This document shows, piece after piece, positions 25,165 through 35,789 of a stretch of DNA of 64,000 bases. The notes beneath the pieces are model-generated. The model was not told the origin of the DNA. It did not search any database and saw only the letters and a program-made list of their open reading frames with translations. Source of the stretch: Microcebus murinus (Eukaryota; Chordata; Mammalia; Primates; Cheirogaleidae); assembly GCF_040939455.1 (NCBI RefSeq), contig NC_134106.1:37222001-37286000 (forward strand), in the 5' to 3' direction. Position 1 is the stretch's first letter; each line of letters begins with the position of its first letter. Position numbers and translations under genes: made by a program.

Positions 25165-25675
25165 ATTGACACAATAATCGTACCACTTTGTAATAACATA
25201 TACCATCAAAGGCTTATTCTTTACCAGGTATCATGCTACACAATTACATGGAGTATCAGTTAGGCTGGGCAAGGTGGCTTATGCCTATAATCCTAGTACT
25301 TTGGGAGGCCGAAGTGGGAGGATTGCCTGAGGCCAGAAGTTCAAGATGAGCCTGAGCAAGAGCAAGATCCCATCTCTACAAAAAATTAGAAAAACTAGCT
25401 GGGTATGGTGGTGCATGCCTCTAGTCCCAGGTACTTGGAAGGCTGAGGCAGGAGGATCCCTTGAACCTGGAGTTTGAGGTTGCAGTGAGCTATGATGATG
25501 CCACCACACTCTAGCCCAGGCAACAGTAAGACTATGTCTCAAAAAAAATTTTTTTAAATCACTTAATCCTCTAAGTCTATGAGGAAGATATTACCCACCA
25601 TTTTAAGGATGATGAAACTGAGAAAGAAATTAAGTAACATACTCATAGTCACAGGTGTAGGAAGTAATACACTGT
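25165..25675 (-). mobile_element. MIR SINE split by an Alu
   Basis: Left part TTTACCAGGTATCATGCTAC. Right part after the Alu: AATCCTCTAAGTCTATGAGG, AGGATGATGAAACTGAG and CATAGTCACAGGTG. Confidence 0.7.
25263..25545 (+). mobile_element. Alu (old, J-like, no extra linker)
   Basis: GGCTGGGCAAGGTGGCTTATG start. Linker ACAAAAAATTAGAAAAACTA without the strepsirrhine insertion. It lies inside an MIR. Confidence 0.92.
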
Positions 25676-25762
25676 ACATAATATTGTATATAATAATATA
25701 ATATAATATTACAATATTCACTTCAGTCATATATTATATTACTTCTTACACCTGTGACTATG
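25644..25762. repeat. Inverted repeat, 26-bp arms, 67-base AT-rich spacer
   Basis: The arm at 25644-25669 and the reverse complement of the arm at 25737-25762 match at 25 of 26 positions. The left arm is the end of an MIR; the right arm is an inverted copy outside it. Confidence 0.95.
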
Positions 25763-25927
25763 GGTTGGTTGTCTGTTTGATTAAATAGTGGCTACAAAAT
25801 CTGCTCTACCAACCAAATACATTATTGTGAGGATCAAATACCTCTGAAAAGTTAAAACTAAAATTTAAAAGGCTATACAAATGACTAGCGCTATTTAAAA
25901 ACGTTCTTTTAACAAATGAAAAGGATA

Positions 25928-26263
25928 GGCCGGGCGCGGTGGCTCACGCCTGTAATCCTAGCACTTTGGGAGGCCGAGGCGGGCGGATTGCTCAAGGTCA
26001 GGAGTTCGAAACCAGCCTGAGTGAGACCCCGTCTCTACCAAAAATAGAAATAAATTAATTGACCAACTAAAAATATATATACAAAAAATTAGCCGGGCAT
26101 GGTGGCGCATGCCTGTAGTCCCAGCTACTCGGGAGGCTGAGGCAGTAGGATCGCTGAGCCCCGGAGATTGAGGTTGCTGTGAGCCAGGCTGACGCCACGG
26201 CACTCACTCTAGCCTGGGCAACAAAGTGAGACTCTGTCTCAAAAAAAAAAAAAAAAAAAAAAA
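25928..26263 (+). mobile_element. Alu, variant strepsirrhine subfamily, intact TSD
   Basis: Full-length element with distinctive shared changes: TTGACCAACTAAAAATATAT linker, GGCAGTAGGATCGCTGAGCC, CCGGAGATTGAGG and GTGAGCCAGGCTGACG. The same set occurs in the Alu at 35818. Duplication AAATGAAAAGGATA at 25914-25927 and 26264-26277. Confidence 0.97.
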
Positions 26264-26279
26264 AAATGAAAAGGATAAT

Positions 26280-26811
26280 AAAAAATTACCTAAGTTTAAA
26301 ATTTTCTTTAAAATATCTAATAAATGTAATGTTTATCTCAATCATCCTTAATGTACAAAATATTTTAGGTAAATCATATATAGTACATTTATAGATGTGT
26401 ATTATCATATCCTATAAGTTAAATTTTTGTTTCAATCATCTTTAATGAGTTAAACATTTCAGATGTGCTATATAAAGTATGTTTTTGTTTATTTATTTAC
26501 CTTTTACAAGCAAAGAGATGCTCTTTGTAAAAAATTCAAATGGTATAGAATATAATTCAAGTAAAAGTTCCTCTCTTTGGAGATAATCATTATCAATAAT
26601 TTCTTATGTACTCTCCCAGATATTTTCTATTTAAACATATATAACACGTACATTTATTCATTTATTTCTAAATATGCAAAAGAAACACTATATATATTTT
26701 CTATCATTTTCTTTTATTTAACATAATAACATCTTCCCATGTCAGTTCCTTTAGATATCAGCATGGTATTTTAGAAAGGAAAGGAAATTCTATAAAAATC
26801 TATAAACAGAC
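26280..26811. other. SRBD1 intron left of exon 10, nothing recognised
   Basis: AT-rich sequence, with a stretch (26480-26740) in the style of old L1 or MaLR 3' sequence that I cannot place. Confidence 0.4.
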
Positions 26812-26915
26812 CTGTTTTGGATGCACCACCTACAGAATTCATTCTTCACTCCATCAGAAATGTTGACCTTAACTGTCAGGATCTTCAAATTTTCTCCACG
26901 GTTAATTGCCAGAAT
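26812..26915 (-). CDS. SRBD1: SRBD1 coding exon 10
   Basis: 104 bases, residues 436-470. The acceptor is TTGTGCCCAG and the donor is CCAAAACAG|GTCTGT. It starts [18 protein letters not shown], the strongly conserved HR-LAinRGE motif of the Tex family, and ends CRWCIQN with a split Arg codon. Readthrough is clean and phase 2 joins exon 11. Confidence 0.95.
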
Positions 26916-27283
26916 CTGGGCACAAACATATATGGCAAAGACTGATAACTCACAAAATATATAAATGATAAATTTAAACAGTCAACATTTTTGAAACAAA
27001 TCAGGTAGCTATCTAGCCAAGACTTATTAGTAAAAATTGGTATATCAATTTTTTATTCATTTATTTACCATGAATGTATCCAAAATAATAATTTGTTTAT
27101 ACTTTTTTCAAGTAACCTACCTCCCTCATAATAAAAACCATAACATGCTTTTTAAAAATAAAATACAGTAACAAAGCCAATCTATCACATTCACAAGAAC
27201 AGACTTTGGTGATATAAAATCTCATTTCACATTCTACTAATTGAAAATTTTTGACCATCTGGAGTTGGAAGGGTATACTTTTT

Positions 27284-27546
27284 TTTTTTTTTTTTTTTGA
27301 GATAAGAGTCTCACTCTGTCACCTGGGGTAGAGTGCCATGGTGTCAGACTAACACACAGCAACCTCAAACTCCTGGACTCAAGCAATCCTCCTTCCTCAG
27401 CCTCACTTGTAGCTGGGACTATAAGTACATGCCACATACTATTTTTTTCTATTTTTAGTAGAGATAGGGTCTGACCTCAAGTGACCCTCCCACCTCAGCC
27501 TCCCAGAGTACTAGGATTACAGGTGTGAGCCACCATGCCTGGCCTA
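27284..27546 (-). mobile_element. Alu (old, shortened), intact TSD
   Basis: Reverse Alu with an internal loss in the left arm and no extra linker. The 16-base duplication (GAAGGGTATACTTTTT) is at 27268-27283 and 27547-27562. Confidence 0.92.
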
Positions 27547-27629
27547 GAAGGGTATACTTTTTATAAATGTGCAAAAATAACTTATACTAGGATAAATACA
27601 AACATGTGAAATCGTAAGTGGAATATTTA

Positions 27630-27830
27630 ATAGTTACTAATTGTTACCATTTATTGAGCACCTAAATTTTACGGTCCATCTGAGCATTAATCCTACAGCC
27701 ACCAGTGATGTGTGTATTATCGTCTTCCTTTTATATAATAATTTTTCTGAGACTACTTGTACCAAATCACAAAGGTAGCAAGTAACAAAGGAGAAAATTA
27801 AACTCAGATCAACCCATCCATGCTGTTAAT
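27630..27830 (-). mobile_element. MIR SINE, diverged
   Basis: ACCATTTATTGAGCACCTA, then TAATCCTACAGCCACCAGTG and AAATCACAAAGGTAGCAAGT, reverse MIR order. Confidence 0.6.
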
Positions 27831-28515
27831 ATTATATTAAAAGAGCAACTATCTTAAAACACATTAAAAACACTCCTTAAAGAAGTACAAACAAAACCAA
27901 GCAAGCAGAAGAAAGGAAATAAAAAAATAATAGGATGAAAGTTAATTAAATAGAGAATAGGAAAATAGAGAATATCAACAAAATGAAAAGTTGGTTCTTT
28001 GAAAATATCAACAAAATTAACAGACCTTTTGCTAGACTAACCAAGAAAAAAAAGAAAACACTCAAATCACCAAAATCAGGAACAAGAGAGGCCCATTACT
28101 ATGGACCTTATGGAAATAAAGAGGATCATAAGAGAATACTATGAACAAGTGTATGCCAAATTATATAACAGATAAAATGGACAAATTCCTAACCAAACGG
28201 ACAAAATCAAATACAAAAGAAATAGAAAATCTGAATAGACCTATGACAAGTAAAGACATTCAATCAGTAATTTTAAATTTTCCCACAAACAGATGTCCAG
28301 TCCAAGATGGCTCCACCACCAAATTTCACCAAACATTTAAAAAAGAATTCATCCCAACTCTTTACAAACTTTTCCAAAAAATATAAAAGAAGGGAAAACT
28401 TCCCAACTCTTTCTATGAGGCCAGTATTATCCTGACACAAAAACCAGACAAGACTTCATAAGAAAACTAGAGATCAGTGTATCTTATAAATATAGATATA
28501 AAAATCTTCAATAAA

Positions 28516-28844
28516 GGCCGGGCAAGGTGGCTCACGCCTGTAATCCTAGCTCTCTGGGAGGCCAAGGCGGGCGGATTGCTCGAGGTCAGGAGTTCAAAAC
28601 CAGCCTGAGCAAGAGCGAGACCCTGTCTCTACTATAAATACAAAGAAATTAATTGGCCAACTAATATATATAGAAAAAATTAGCCAGGCATGGTGGCACA
28701 TGCCTGTAGTCCTAGCTACTCGGGAGGCTGAGGCAGTAGGCATCGCTTGAGCCCAGGAGTTTGAGGTTGCTGTGAGCTAGGCTGATGCCACGGCACTCAC
28801 TCTAGCCTAGGCAACAAAGCGAGACTCTGTCTCAAAAAAAAAAA
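28516..28844 (+). mobile_element. Alu, strepsirrhine linker, intact TSD
   Basis: Full length. Linker TTAATTGGCCAACTAATATA. Perfect 15-base duplication AAAATCTTCAATAAA at 28501-28515 and 28845-28859, inside the L1 ORF2. Confidence 0.97.
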
Positions 28845-29526
28845 AAAATCTTCAATAAAATACTGGCAAACCAAACCTAGAAATATATAAAAAAAAAAAA
28901 AGAATTATACACCAGGATCAAGTAGAATTTATTCCAGGAATGACTAGTTGATTTAACATCCAAAAATCAATTAACATAATACATTATATCAATAGAATAA
29001 AAAACAAAAATCACATGAGCATCTCAATGCAGAAAAAACATTTGACAGAATCCAGCACCCCTTCATGATAAATACACTCAACAAACTAGGAATATAAGGC
29101 AAGTTCTTCAATGTGAGAAAGCGCATGTACAGAAACTTCAGGGCTAACATCATATTTAATGGTGAAGAACTGGATTCCATCTAAGACAAGGGTGTCTGCT
29201 CTCACCACACTGTACTGGAGGTTCTAGCCAGGAAAGGGGAAAGAAGTGAGGGAGGGTATCCAAATTGGAAAGAAAGAAGTACAACTTTCTCTATCTGCAG
29301 CGAGCATCAACTTGTATATAGAAAATTCTAAGGAACCCACTATAAAACTATTAGAACTAATAAAAAGATCAGCAAAGTTGCAGGATACAAGATCAATATA
29401 CGAAATCAATTTCTATACACTAACAATAAATATTCTGCAAATAAATTTTTTAAATTTCATTTACTATAGCACCAAAAGGAATAAAATACTTGGAATAAAT
29501 TTAACAAAAAAAGTGCAAAACTTATA

Positions 29527-29697
29527 CAGTTGACCCTTAAACAACATAGGTCTTAACTGCACAGGTCCACTTATACGTGGATTTTTTTTTTCAACCACGT
29601 ATTGGTTGTGAGAGAGGTGTAACCAATCTGGAACCAATCCCCTGTGTATACCAGGAACCAATCTGGAACCAATCCCGTGTATACCAGGGGACGACTA
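29527..29697 (+). mobile_element. MER2-like (Tigger-derived) element with tandem duplication
   Basis: Starts CAGTTGACCCTTAAACAACA, has GGTCCACTTATACGTGGATT and ends GGGGACGACTA. TA dinucleotides flank it, and removing it restores the L1 reading ACTTATACTATGAAAAC. The block AACCAATCTGGAACCAATCC plus about 15 bases is present twice in tandem (29621-29655, 29656-29688). Confidence 0.85.
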
Positions 29698-30110
29698 TAC
29701 TATGAAAACTACAAAACATTGTTGAAAGAAATTAAAGAAAGACCTAAATAAATGAAGAGACATCCCATGTTCATGGATGAGGAGGCTTAATATTGCTAAG
29801 ATGGTAATACTTGTCAAATTTATTTACAGATTCAGTCACTATCAAATCCCAGCTAGTTTCTTTACAGAAATTAACAAACTAATTCTAAAATTCATATAGA
29901 AATTCAAAGGACCAGAATAGCCAAGTCAATCTTTAAAAAGAAGAATTAACTTGGAGGATTCCCACTTCCCGATTTCAAAACTTACTACAAGGCCCCAGTA
30001 ATCAAGACAGTATGGTATTGGCATAAGGACAGACATACAGACCAATGGAATAGATTTGGGAATCTAGAAATAAACCTATACATCTAAAATGAATTGATTT
30101 TCTTTTCTTT

Positions 30111-30374
30111 CTTTTTTTTTTTAAGATAAAGTCCCACTATGTTGCCCATGTTTGTCTCAAACTCCTGGGCTCGAGCAATCCTCCTGCCTCAGCCTCCTGA
30201 GTAGCTAGGATTACAGGCATACACCACCATGTCCAGCTAATTTTTCTATTTTTTTGTAGAGACAGGGTCTCAATATATTGCTCAGGATCATCTCAAACTC
30301 CTGTCCTCAAGGGATCTTTCCACCTTAGCCTCCCAAAGTGCTTAGATTACAGGCTTGAGCCACTGCACCTGGCC
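30111..30374 (-). mobile_element. Alu (old, no extra linker)
   Basis: Reverse diverged Alu from poly-T (30111) to CACTGCACCTGGCC. Linker lacks the strepsirrhine insertion. Confidence 0.92.
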
Positions 30375-30405
30375 ACATATACCCTTCTTAAGACATACAC
30401 TAGAG

Positions 30406-30625
30406 CAGAGGTCAGCAAACTATGGCCCATGGGCCAAATCCAACATGCCACTTGTTTTTGTAAATAAAATTTTATTAAAACAAAACCATGCTCATTCATT
30501 TATGTGTTGTATATGACAGCTTTTATGCTACATGGCAGTCACGTAGTTGCAAAAAAAAAAAGCTCACAGAGCCTAAAATATTTATTCACTGGGCCTTTAC
30601 ATAAAAAGTTTACCAATTCCTACTA
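30406..30625 (+). mobile_element. hAT-Charlie-type MITE with 8-bp TSD
   Basis: CAGAGGTCAGCAAACTATGG start and a matching inverted end (AGTTTACCAATTCCTACTA). It carries ATGGGCCAAATCCAACATGC and a GTAAATAAAATTTTATTAAA block, the common MER-type Charlie derivative. Flanks CACTAGAG and GACTAGAG differ by one base, as for an 8-bp duplication. Confidence 0.85.
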
Positions 30626-30639
30626 GACTAGAGAATAAA

Positions 30640-31769
30640 CTCCATTCACCCAAAAGACTGGAGAGCTTTGGCAAAAGGACTAAGGACAAGCATTTCACAT
30701 AATTGTAGGGCCAAGATTAAAACAAGAGTGGGGTCAATTTCCATCAAGAAAGCACAGGTTGCAATCCTGACCAAAGTAGACTTCAAGATAAAAAGCATTA
30801 AACAAGATAAAGAAGGAAATTTTATATTGTTAAAAGTCACATCCTGGTTTCGGAATAGAACAGGGGCATAGATACTATACTTTAAAGATGTTGCTTTTTC
30901 AAAATTCTGAAATCTAATTAAAACTTTACAACAACCAGAGGAACACCTGAAGAATAAAGAAGCTACAGAATTTCCAAAAGAAATTCCATAAACACTTCTA
31001 ACTGATTTGTTTACCATCCTCCACTCTCCAGATTTGCACTGGCCATGAAGATGACAGCCCAAATTCCTAGGGCAGGTTGCTGCTACTATAAGGAGCAGTA
31101 TGGATCTTATTCTCAAATATTGTGGTTGTGTGTTTTAATCTGTCTGGTGCATCTCTGAGGGATTGACTAAAGGGCTTGCTTTTGTTTCACCTGCCTTAGA
31201 GCTCACTCTGGACAGAAACAGCTCCTCAGGTGGCCTTTGTCAAAAGCATTTAAAGGCAAATGTACTACCTATAGCCATGAGAGGTAAGGAAAAACAGTGG
31301 GGCTACTAACAGATCAAAAACTTGTGAAGGAAGAAGCTGAGAAATGAGATATTTGAGGGGAATGGGGCTTTTTAAAATTCCTGTGTATACCAGGGACTCT
31401 AGTAGGCCACCTGCATGCTCAGAGCTAGGCCCATGCTTTGAAAAGACTTAAGAAGACCTTATGTTTCACCTCTGAATGACCTTTGGGCTCCATGCAAACA
31501 GGAAGAAAAGGCTAAGGCAGAGTTGTTAATGGCCTCACAAGGGTTGAAGGAGTGCCCCAACACAGAACCAGCCTACAAAACCTGGGAGAGTTTGGGGTTG
31601 GTTTGTTTGTTTTGGGCTCCAGGCATCTAAGGAAATCTCTATCAAATAACTAGCTGGTTACTAAGCAAAGAAGAGAGACCTCAATGGCCACACATGACAA
31701 AGAATACAGATTTACAAAAATAGTTTAGAAAGCCAACAACCCACAATAAGCGGCACCAACACTTAGGAG
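30640..31769 (+). mobile_element. Unresolved sequence, possibly half-L1 5' part
   Basis: It precedes an L1M ORF1 and could be its 5' UTR, but I cannot match it firmly. The 156-codon frame on the minus strand (30646-31116) has no recognisable domain. Confidence 0.35.
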
Positions 31770-32486
31770 AAGAAACAATCCAATTTCTACAGTTGCCAAG
31801 TTATAACACTCAAAATATCCAGTTTTTCCCAAAAAAATGACAAGCCATGCAAAGAAACAAGAAAGTATGATCCATTCACAGGAAAATTAATGAAAACTGT
31901 CCCTGAGGAAGCTTAGACATGCCTTATCAAACAAAAATTTTAAATCAACTGTCTTAAATATGCTCAAATTTGAGCAAGCAAAAGAACAGATCAACAACCA
32001 TGAAGGCAGTCATAGAGATTATACAGTCAGAAAAGAGAGAAAAAGAAATGAACAGAGCTTAAGAAACCTGTGGGACACTATCAAGCATACCCATTACATA
32101 TAATGGAAGTCCCAAGAGAGATGAGAAAGGAGCACAAAGAATATCTGAAGAAATTTTGACCAAGAATTTCCCAATTTTGATGAAAAACATTAATCTAAGA
32201 ATCACAATGAACTTCAAGTAGGATAAACCCAGAGACCCAAAACATGACACATTAAAATCAAACTGTCAAAAGATAAAGACAGATAATCTTGAATGCAGGA
32301 AGAAAGAAATGACTTGTCATGAACAAGGGTTCAGTAAGATTAATAGCTGACAACTCATCAAAAACCACAGAGGCCATACCATAAGGCTGTGGATGACATA
32401 ATCAAAGTATTACAAGAAAAAAAAAAAACCTTATAACCAAGAATTCTATAACCAGAATAATTATCCTTCAAAGATGAAAGAAATGT

Positions 32487-32655
32487 TTAATGGATATAGA
32501 GTTTCAGCTTTACCAAATGAAAAGTTCTGGAGACTGGTTGCACAACGTGACTATCTATACTTAATATTACTAAACTGTACACTTAAAAATGCCTAAGATT
32601 GTATACTTTGTGTTATGTGCATTTTGTAACTAAAAATACTGTTTTTCTAAAAAAG
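32487..32655 (+). mobile_element. Old L1 3' tail nested in ORF1
   Basis: CTGGAGACTGGTTGCACAAC, ACTAAACTGTACACTTAAAA and GTTATGTGCATTTTGTAACT are typical of old L1 3' UTR. The ORF1 sequence resumes directly after it. Confidence 0.65.
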
Positions 32656-32789
32656 AGAAATTAAAACTTTCAGAAAAACAAAACCTAGGGAGATTGTCAT
32701 TAGAAGACATGCCTTACATGAAATATTATAATAAGTACCTTCAGACTGAAATGAAAAGACACTAGACAGTAATTCAAGAACATACAAAG

Positions 32790-33092
32790 ACTAGCACTCT
32801 GGAAGGCCAAGACGGGAGGATTGCTCAATGTCAGGAGTTCGAGACCAGCCTGAGCAAGAGTGAGACCCCATCCTGTCTCTACTAAAAATAGAAAGAAATT
32901 TTCTAGACAACTAAAAATATATAGAGAAAAAATTAGCCAGGCATGGTGGAGCATGCCTGTAACCCCAGCTACTTGGGAGGCTGAGGCAGAAGGAGTGCTT
33001 GAGTCCAGGAGTTGGAGGTTGCTGTGAGCTAGGCTGACGCCATGGCACTCTACACGGGCAACAGAGCCAGACTCTGTCTCAAAAAAAAAAGA
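32790..33092 (+). mobile_element. 5'-truncated Alu with TSD
   Basis: Begins within the left arm (ACTAGCACTCTGGAAGGCC). Linker TTTTCTAGACAACTAAAAAT. Duplication AGAACATACAAAG before it and AGAACGTACAAAG after it, one mismatch. Confidence 0.93.
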
Positions 33093-33273
33093 ACGTACAA
33101 AGAAATAACACTGGTAATGGTAGCTACATATGTAAATATAAAAACCAGTATTAATGCATTTTTGGTTTGTAACACCTCTTTTTTTCCCCCTATGTGATTT
33201 AAAAACCACATTCTACAATATACATACAGCCTATGACTACATTTAGGAAAAAAATTAGTGAAATGAAAAATCA

Positions 33274-33602
33274 GGCCGGGCGCTGTGGCTCACGCCTGTA
33301 ATCCTAGCTCTTGGGAGGCCGAGGCCGGCGGATTGCTCAAGGTCAGGAGTTCAAAACCAGCCTGAGCAAGAGCGAGACCCCGTCTCTACTATAAATAGAA
33401 AGAAATTAATTGGCCAACTGATATATATATATAAAATTAGCCGGGCATAGTGGCGCATGCCTGTAGTCCCAGCTACTCGGGAGGCTGAGGCAGAAGGATC
33501 ACTCGAGCCCAGGAGTTTGAGGTTGCTGTGAGCTAGGCTGACGCCACGGCACTCACTCTAGCCTGGACAACAAAGCGAGACTCTGTCTCAAAAAAAAAAA
33601 AA
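33274..33602 (+). mobile_element. Alu, subfamily with GCTCTTGGGAGG deletion
   Basis: Full length. It shares GGGCGCTGTGGCTC, TAATCCTAGCTCTTGGGAGG, CAACTGATATATATATA and CTAGCCTGGACAACAAAG with the Alu at 57536. Short duplication AAAAATCA. Confidence 0.96.
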
Positions 33603-33784
33603 AAAAAATCACATTAAAACACTGAGATACAATGAGTATGATTTACAAAACAAAATAAGATCTCTCACACTTTATCCTGAATCAGGTATCTGGTTTGTAT
33701 TTTACCTGGAAGAGATTCAGAATTGATCTCAAATCCAAACATACTCGGAAGCAGGGTCTAACAAGACTGCCAGCCAGAAAGTCA

Positions 33785-33890
33785 AGATATATGAGTTGTT
33801 ATGTTGTCAGCTCTGCTAATAATTCTCAGTGTCACTTACTAACTTCTCCAGGTCTTTAGTTCCTCATTTGTGAAATGGGGGGTTATAGGG
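33785..33890 (+). mobile_element. MIR fragment
   Basis: GTCACTTACTAACTTCTCCA, then TTTAGTTCCTCATTTGTGAAATGG. Confidence 0.75.
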
Positions 33891-34019
33891 AGTACATGAA
33901 AATTTATAAAAAGAAAAGAGCTGACATGAAATTCTTTAAATCCTTAGTAAGTAAAGTAGCAGGCAAATGCAAAGTTATTATTACTATTGTCAGCATGCAC
34001 AAGGAGTTTTCTTATTTAC

Positions 34020-34155
34020 CTGATGATGTTGGATGTTTCTTATGTTGCATGAAAAATTCTGGTAGAGAAGAAACTTATCAACGTCTTTCTCATTTACCTT
34101 TTTTGAGGACACTTTTGCCAGAGATGACTGGATACAAATGTATCTATTTTGGCAC
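34020..34155 (-). CDS. SRBD1: SRBD1 coding exon 9
   Basis: 136 bases, residues 390-435, phase 2 to phase 0. The acceptor is GTCTGAACAG and the donor is CATCAG|GTAAAT. The peptide includes [18 protein letters not shown], then [21 protein letters not shown]. This is the segment that in Tex proteins reads [25 protein letters not shown] together with the next exon. The end of the exon (I-x-HHQ) joins ILAINRGE of exon 10. An unrelated open frame on the other strand covers this exon and is chance. Confidence 0.94.
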
Positions 34156-35481
34156 CTGTTCAGACACACAAATGTTCAAAAAAACAGGCAGTTATTAATA
34201 TGAGGTTTAGTAAAGAAACACATTATGTGGAAATAAGGATAGCAAAAAAGTTAAGCCATTACCAAAGAAGATTTCTTTTTAATGATGCCCAGCTATGAAA
34301 ATGTGACCCATCAAAAGAGGACTCTGTCTATTCATGCTAGCATAGGTCCTACTGATCTATTTGAACATCAACCCAACCCCCTCCATTAAATATCCAAATA
34401 AATTTGGATATGATTTACAGATCTGCAAGAGACCAAAACTATCTATAAAAATCAGACCAATTACTCTAGTCTAAATATCTTCCTTTTCTAACCAGTATGG
34501 TAGTCACAGTCAATTAAAAACTAAAAAGAAGGCAAATAAAAGGATGTGTCAGGACAACTTCCAATAACAATTTATAAAACTGAATCAAAGTTAAGCAGCA
34601 TTAATTACTTATAAAAACACATTTTAAAACCTGAGCAATTCTCCTATTTCAACTCATTCCCACTGGGACCACTGAGAAAATAGAAAAGTTCTCTCTCTTG
34701 TATTAACAAAAACCCTGACAATCAACAGTAATCAATTGGGTCATCTCCACCTTCCCTCTCCTCTATATAGCTCACACAGCTAGAGAGATGTGGGTAGAGA
34801 GAGAGGAAGGGCAGACCTCTGGCAGAAACCTGTCTTCTCTCTTGATACACAGCAGAAAAAGAACAGAGTATATAAAAATAGGGTTTTAAATTAATGCATT
34901 TTTTTAATGAGGCATAAAACCCATAAGCCCAAATAGGCTCTAGGTCAAAGAGCTTTAATCTCTTTATAAATTTGATGTGTGATGCCATGGATAAACTGCT
35001 CTCCTCAAAAGCCAAAATTCATTTTGAGGTCAGCACTTTTATCCATACCTGATACTATACATCCTCAAGTAAACCCAATTATTGTTAAACACAAGAAATG
35101 AGATATTATAAAATGAAGCATAAATCACAATCAACAGGTTTAAAAAGCAATGCTACCCACTCCAAATGAACATGACTCTCTCTAGTATATATTATGTAAT
35201 GCATTGAATTTCAAACTGTGTTCTTCAGCGCCCTTCACTGAGATGCCTCAGTGTAAGGAGCATGAGTAGGCAGAATTCCAGGCTCCCTGCCCAGAATTCA
35301 ATTAAAACCTTACTTTATCTGTTTTATATATTAAGATTCTGTTGTTTCAACAAAGAGTTCTGCTACTAAAAAAAAAAAAGCTGGAAAATAAAGTTTTTAA
35401 TGAACACCAGTGTTAGCACTAACCATATAACCATTAACAGCATGAGTCCACAAAGCAGAAAACTCCATAAGAGTTACTCAC
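34156..35481. other. SRBD1 intron 8, nothing recognised
   Basis: Between exons 9 and 8. AT-rich, no repeat or conserved element identified. Confidence 0.5.
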
Positions 35482-35578
35482 AATTTCCGAATGAAATCAA
35501 GCGTGTCTTTGTCTTTAGCAATCATGTCTGCTAAAATATGCTGTACTCCTATTTCAATATCCTGGAGTGTTGAAAGCC
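35482..35578 (-). CDS. SRBD1: SRBD1 coding exon 8
   Basis: 97 bases, residues 358-390. The acceptor is CTCTTAAAG and the donor is AAATT|GTGAGT. The peptide [20 protein letters not shown] followed by [12 protein letters not shown] matches the Tex block in which an Ala-rich helix bundle carries V-dALaGArdIiAE. The codon is split TT|G with exon 9. Confidence 0.95.
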
Positions 35579-35789
35579 CTTTAAGAGAAGAGTAAGAGGG
35601 AAAACAAAAACAAAAAAGTTTAAGATTGATTTTAAATTCTATAATTAAATCACAGTAAATTAATTTGGTCAAAATAAAATCTTAAATTGACAACCTTAAG
35701 ACAGAAAGGTACAGTAGCAGTGACTAGCTTCCCTCTGCAACAAAAACTAGTCTCCAAAAGCAATAATACAGGCCCTTTACATACTCTCT

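Larger units (their letters stand above)
27880..30090 (+). mobile_element. Old L1 ORF2 (L1M type), split by Alu and MER2-like element
   Basis: Long degraded ORF2. There are AAAAGTTGGTTCTTTGAAAA, CCTTTTGCTAGACTAACCAAG, a TACTATGAACAA block, then ATCACATGAGCATCTCAATG and CAGAAAAAACATTTGACAGAA (the DAEKAFD motif). It ends with AAAGGACCAGAATAGCCAAG and ATGGTATTGGCATAAGGACA. The frame is broken many times. It is interrupted by an Alu (28516) and a small DNA transposon (29527). Confidence 0.9.
31770..33250 (+). mobile_element. Half-L1 (HAL1-like) or L1M ORF1 region
   Basis: Old L1 ORF1 in order: CTGTCCCTGAGGAAGCTTAG, TTTAAATCAACTGTCTTAAA, ATGAACAGAGCTTAAGAAAC then CTGTGGGACACTATCAAGCA, GGAAGTCCCAAGAG, AAATCAAACTGTCAAAAGAT and AAGAATTCTATAACCAGAAT. 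After ORF1 comes CACTAGACAGTAATTC, then AGTATTAATGCATTTTTGGT and CCCTATGTGATTTAAAAACC. No ORF2 follows. A foreign L1 tail (32487-32655) and an Alu (32790) are nested inside. Confidence 0.75.

Noticed and set aside
30646..31116. 156-codon minus-strand frame
   Set aside because: No domain, low-quality composition, within probable L1-related DNA.
33875..34198. 107-codon plus-strand frame
   Set aside because: It is the antisense shadow of SRBD1 exon 9, whose splice sites and phases fit.
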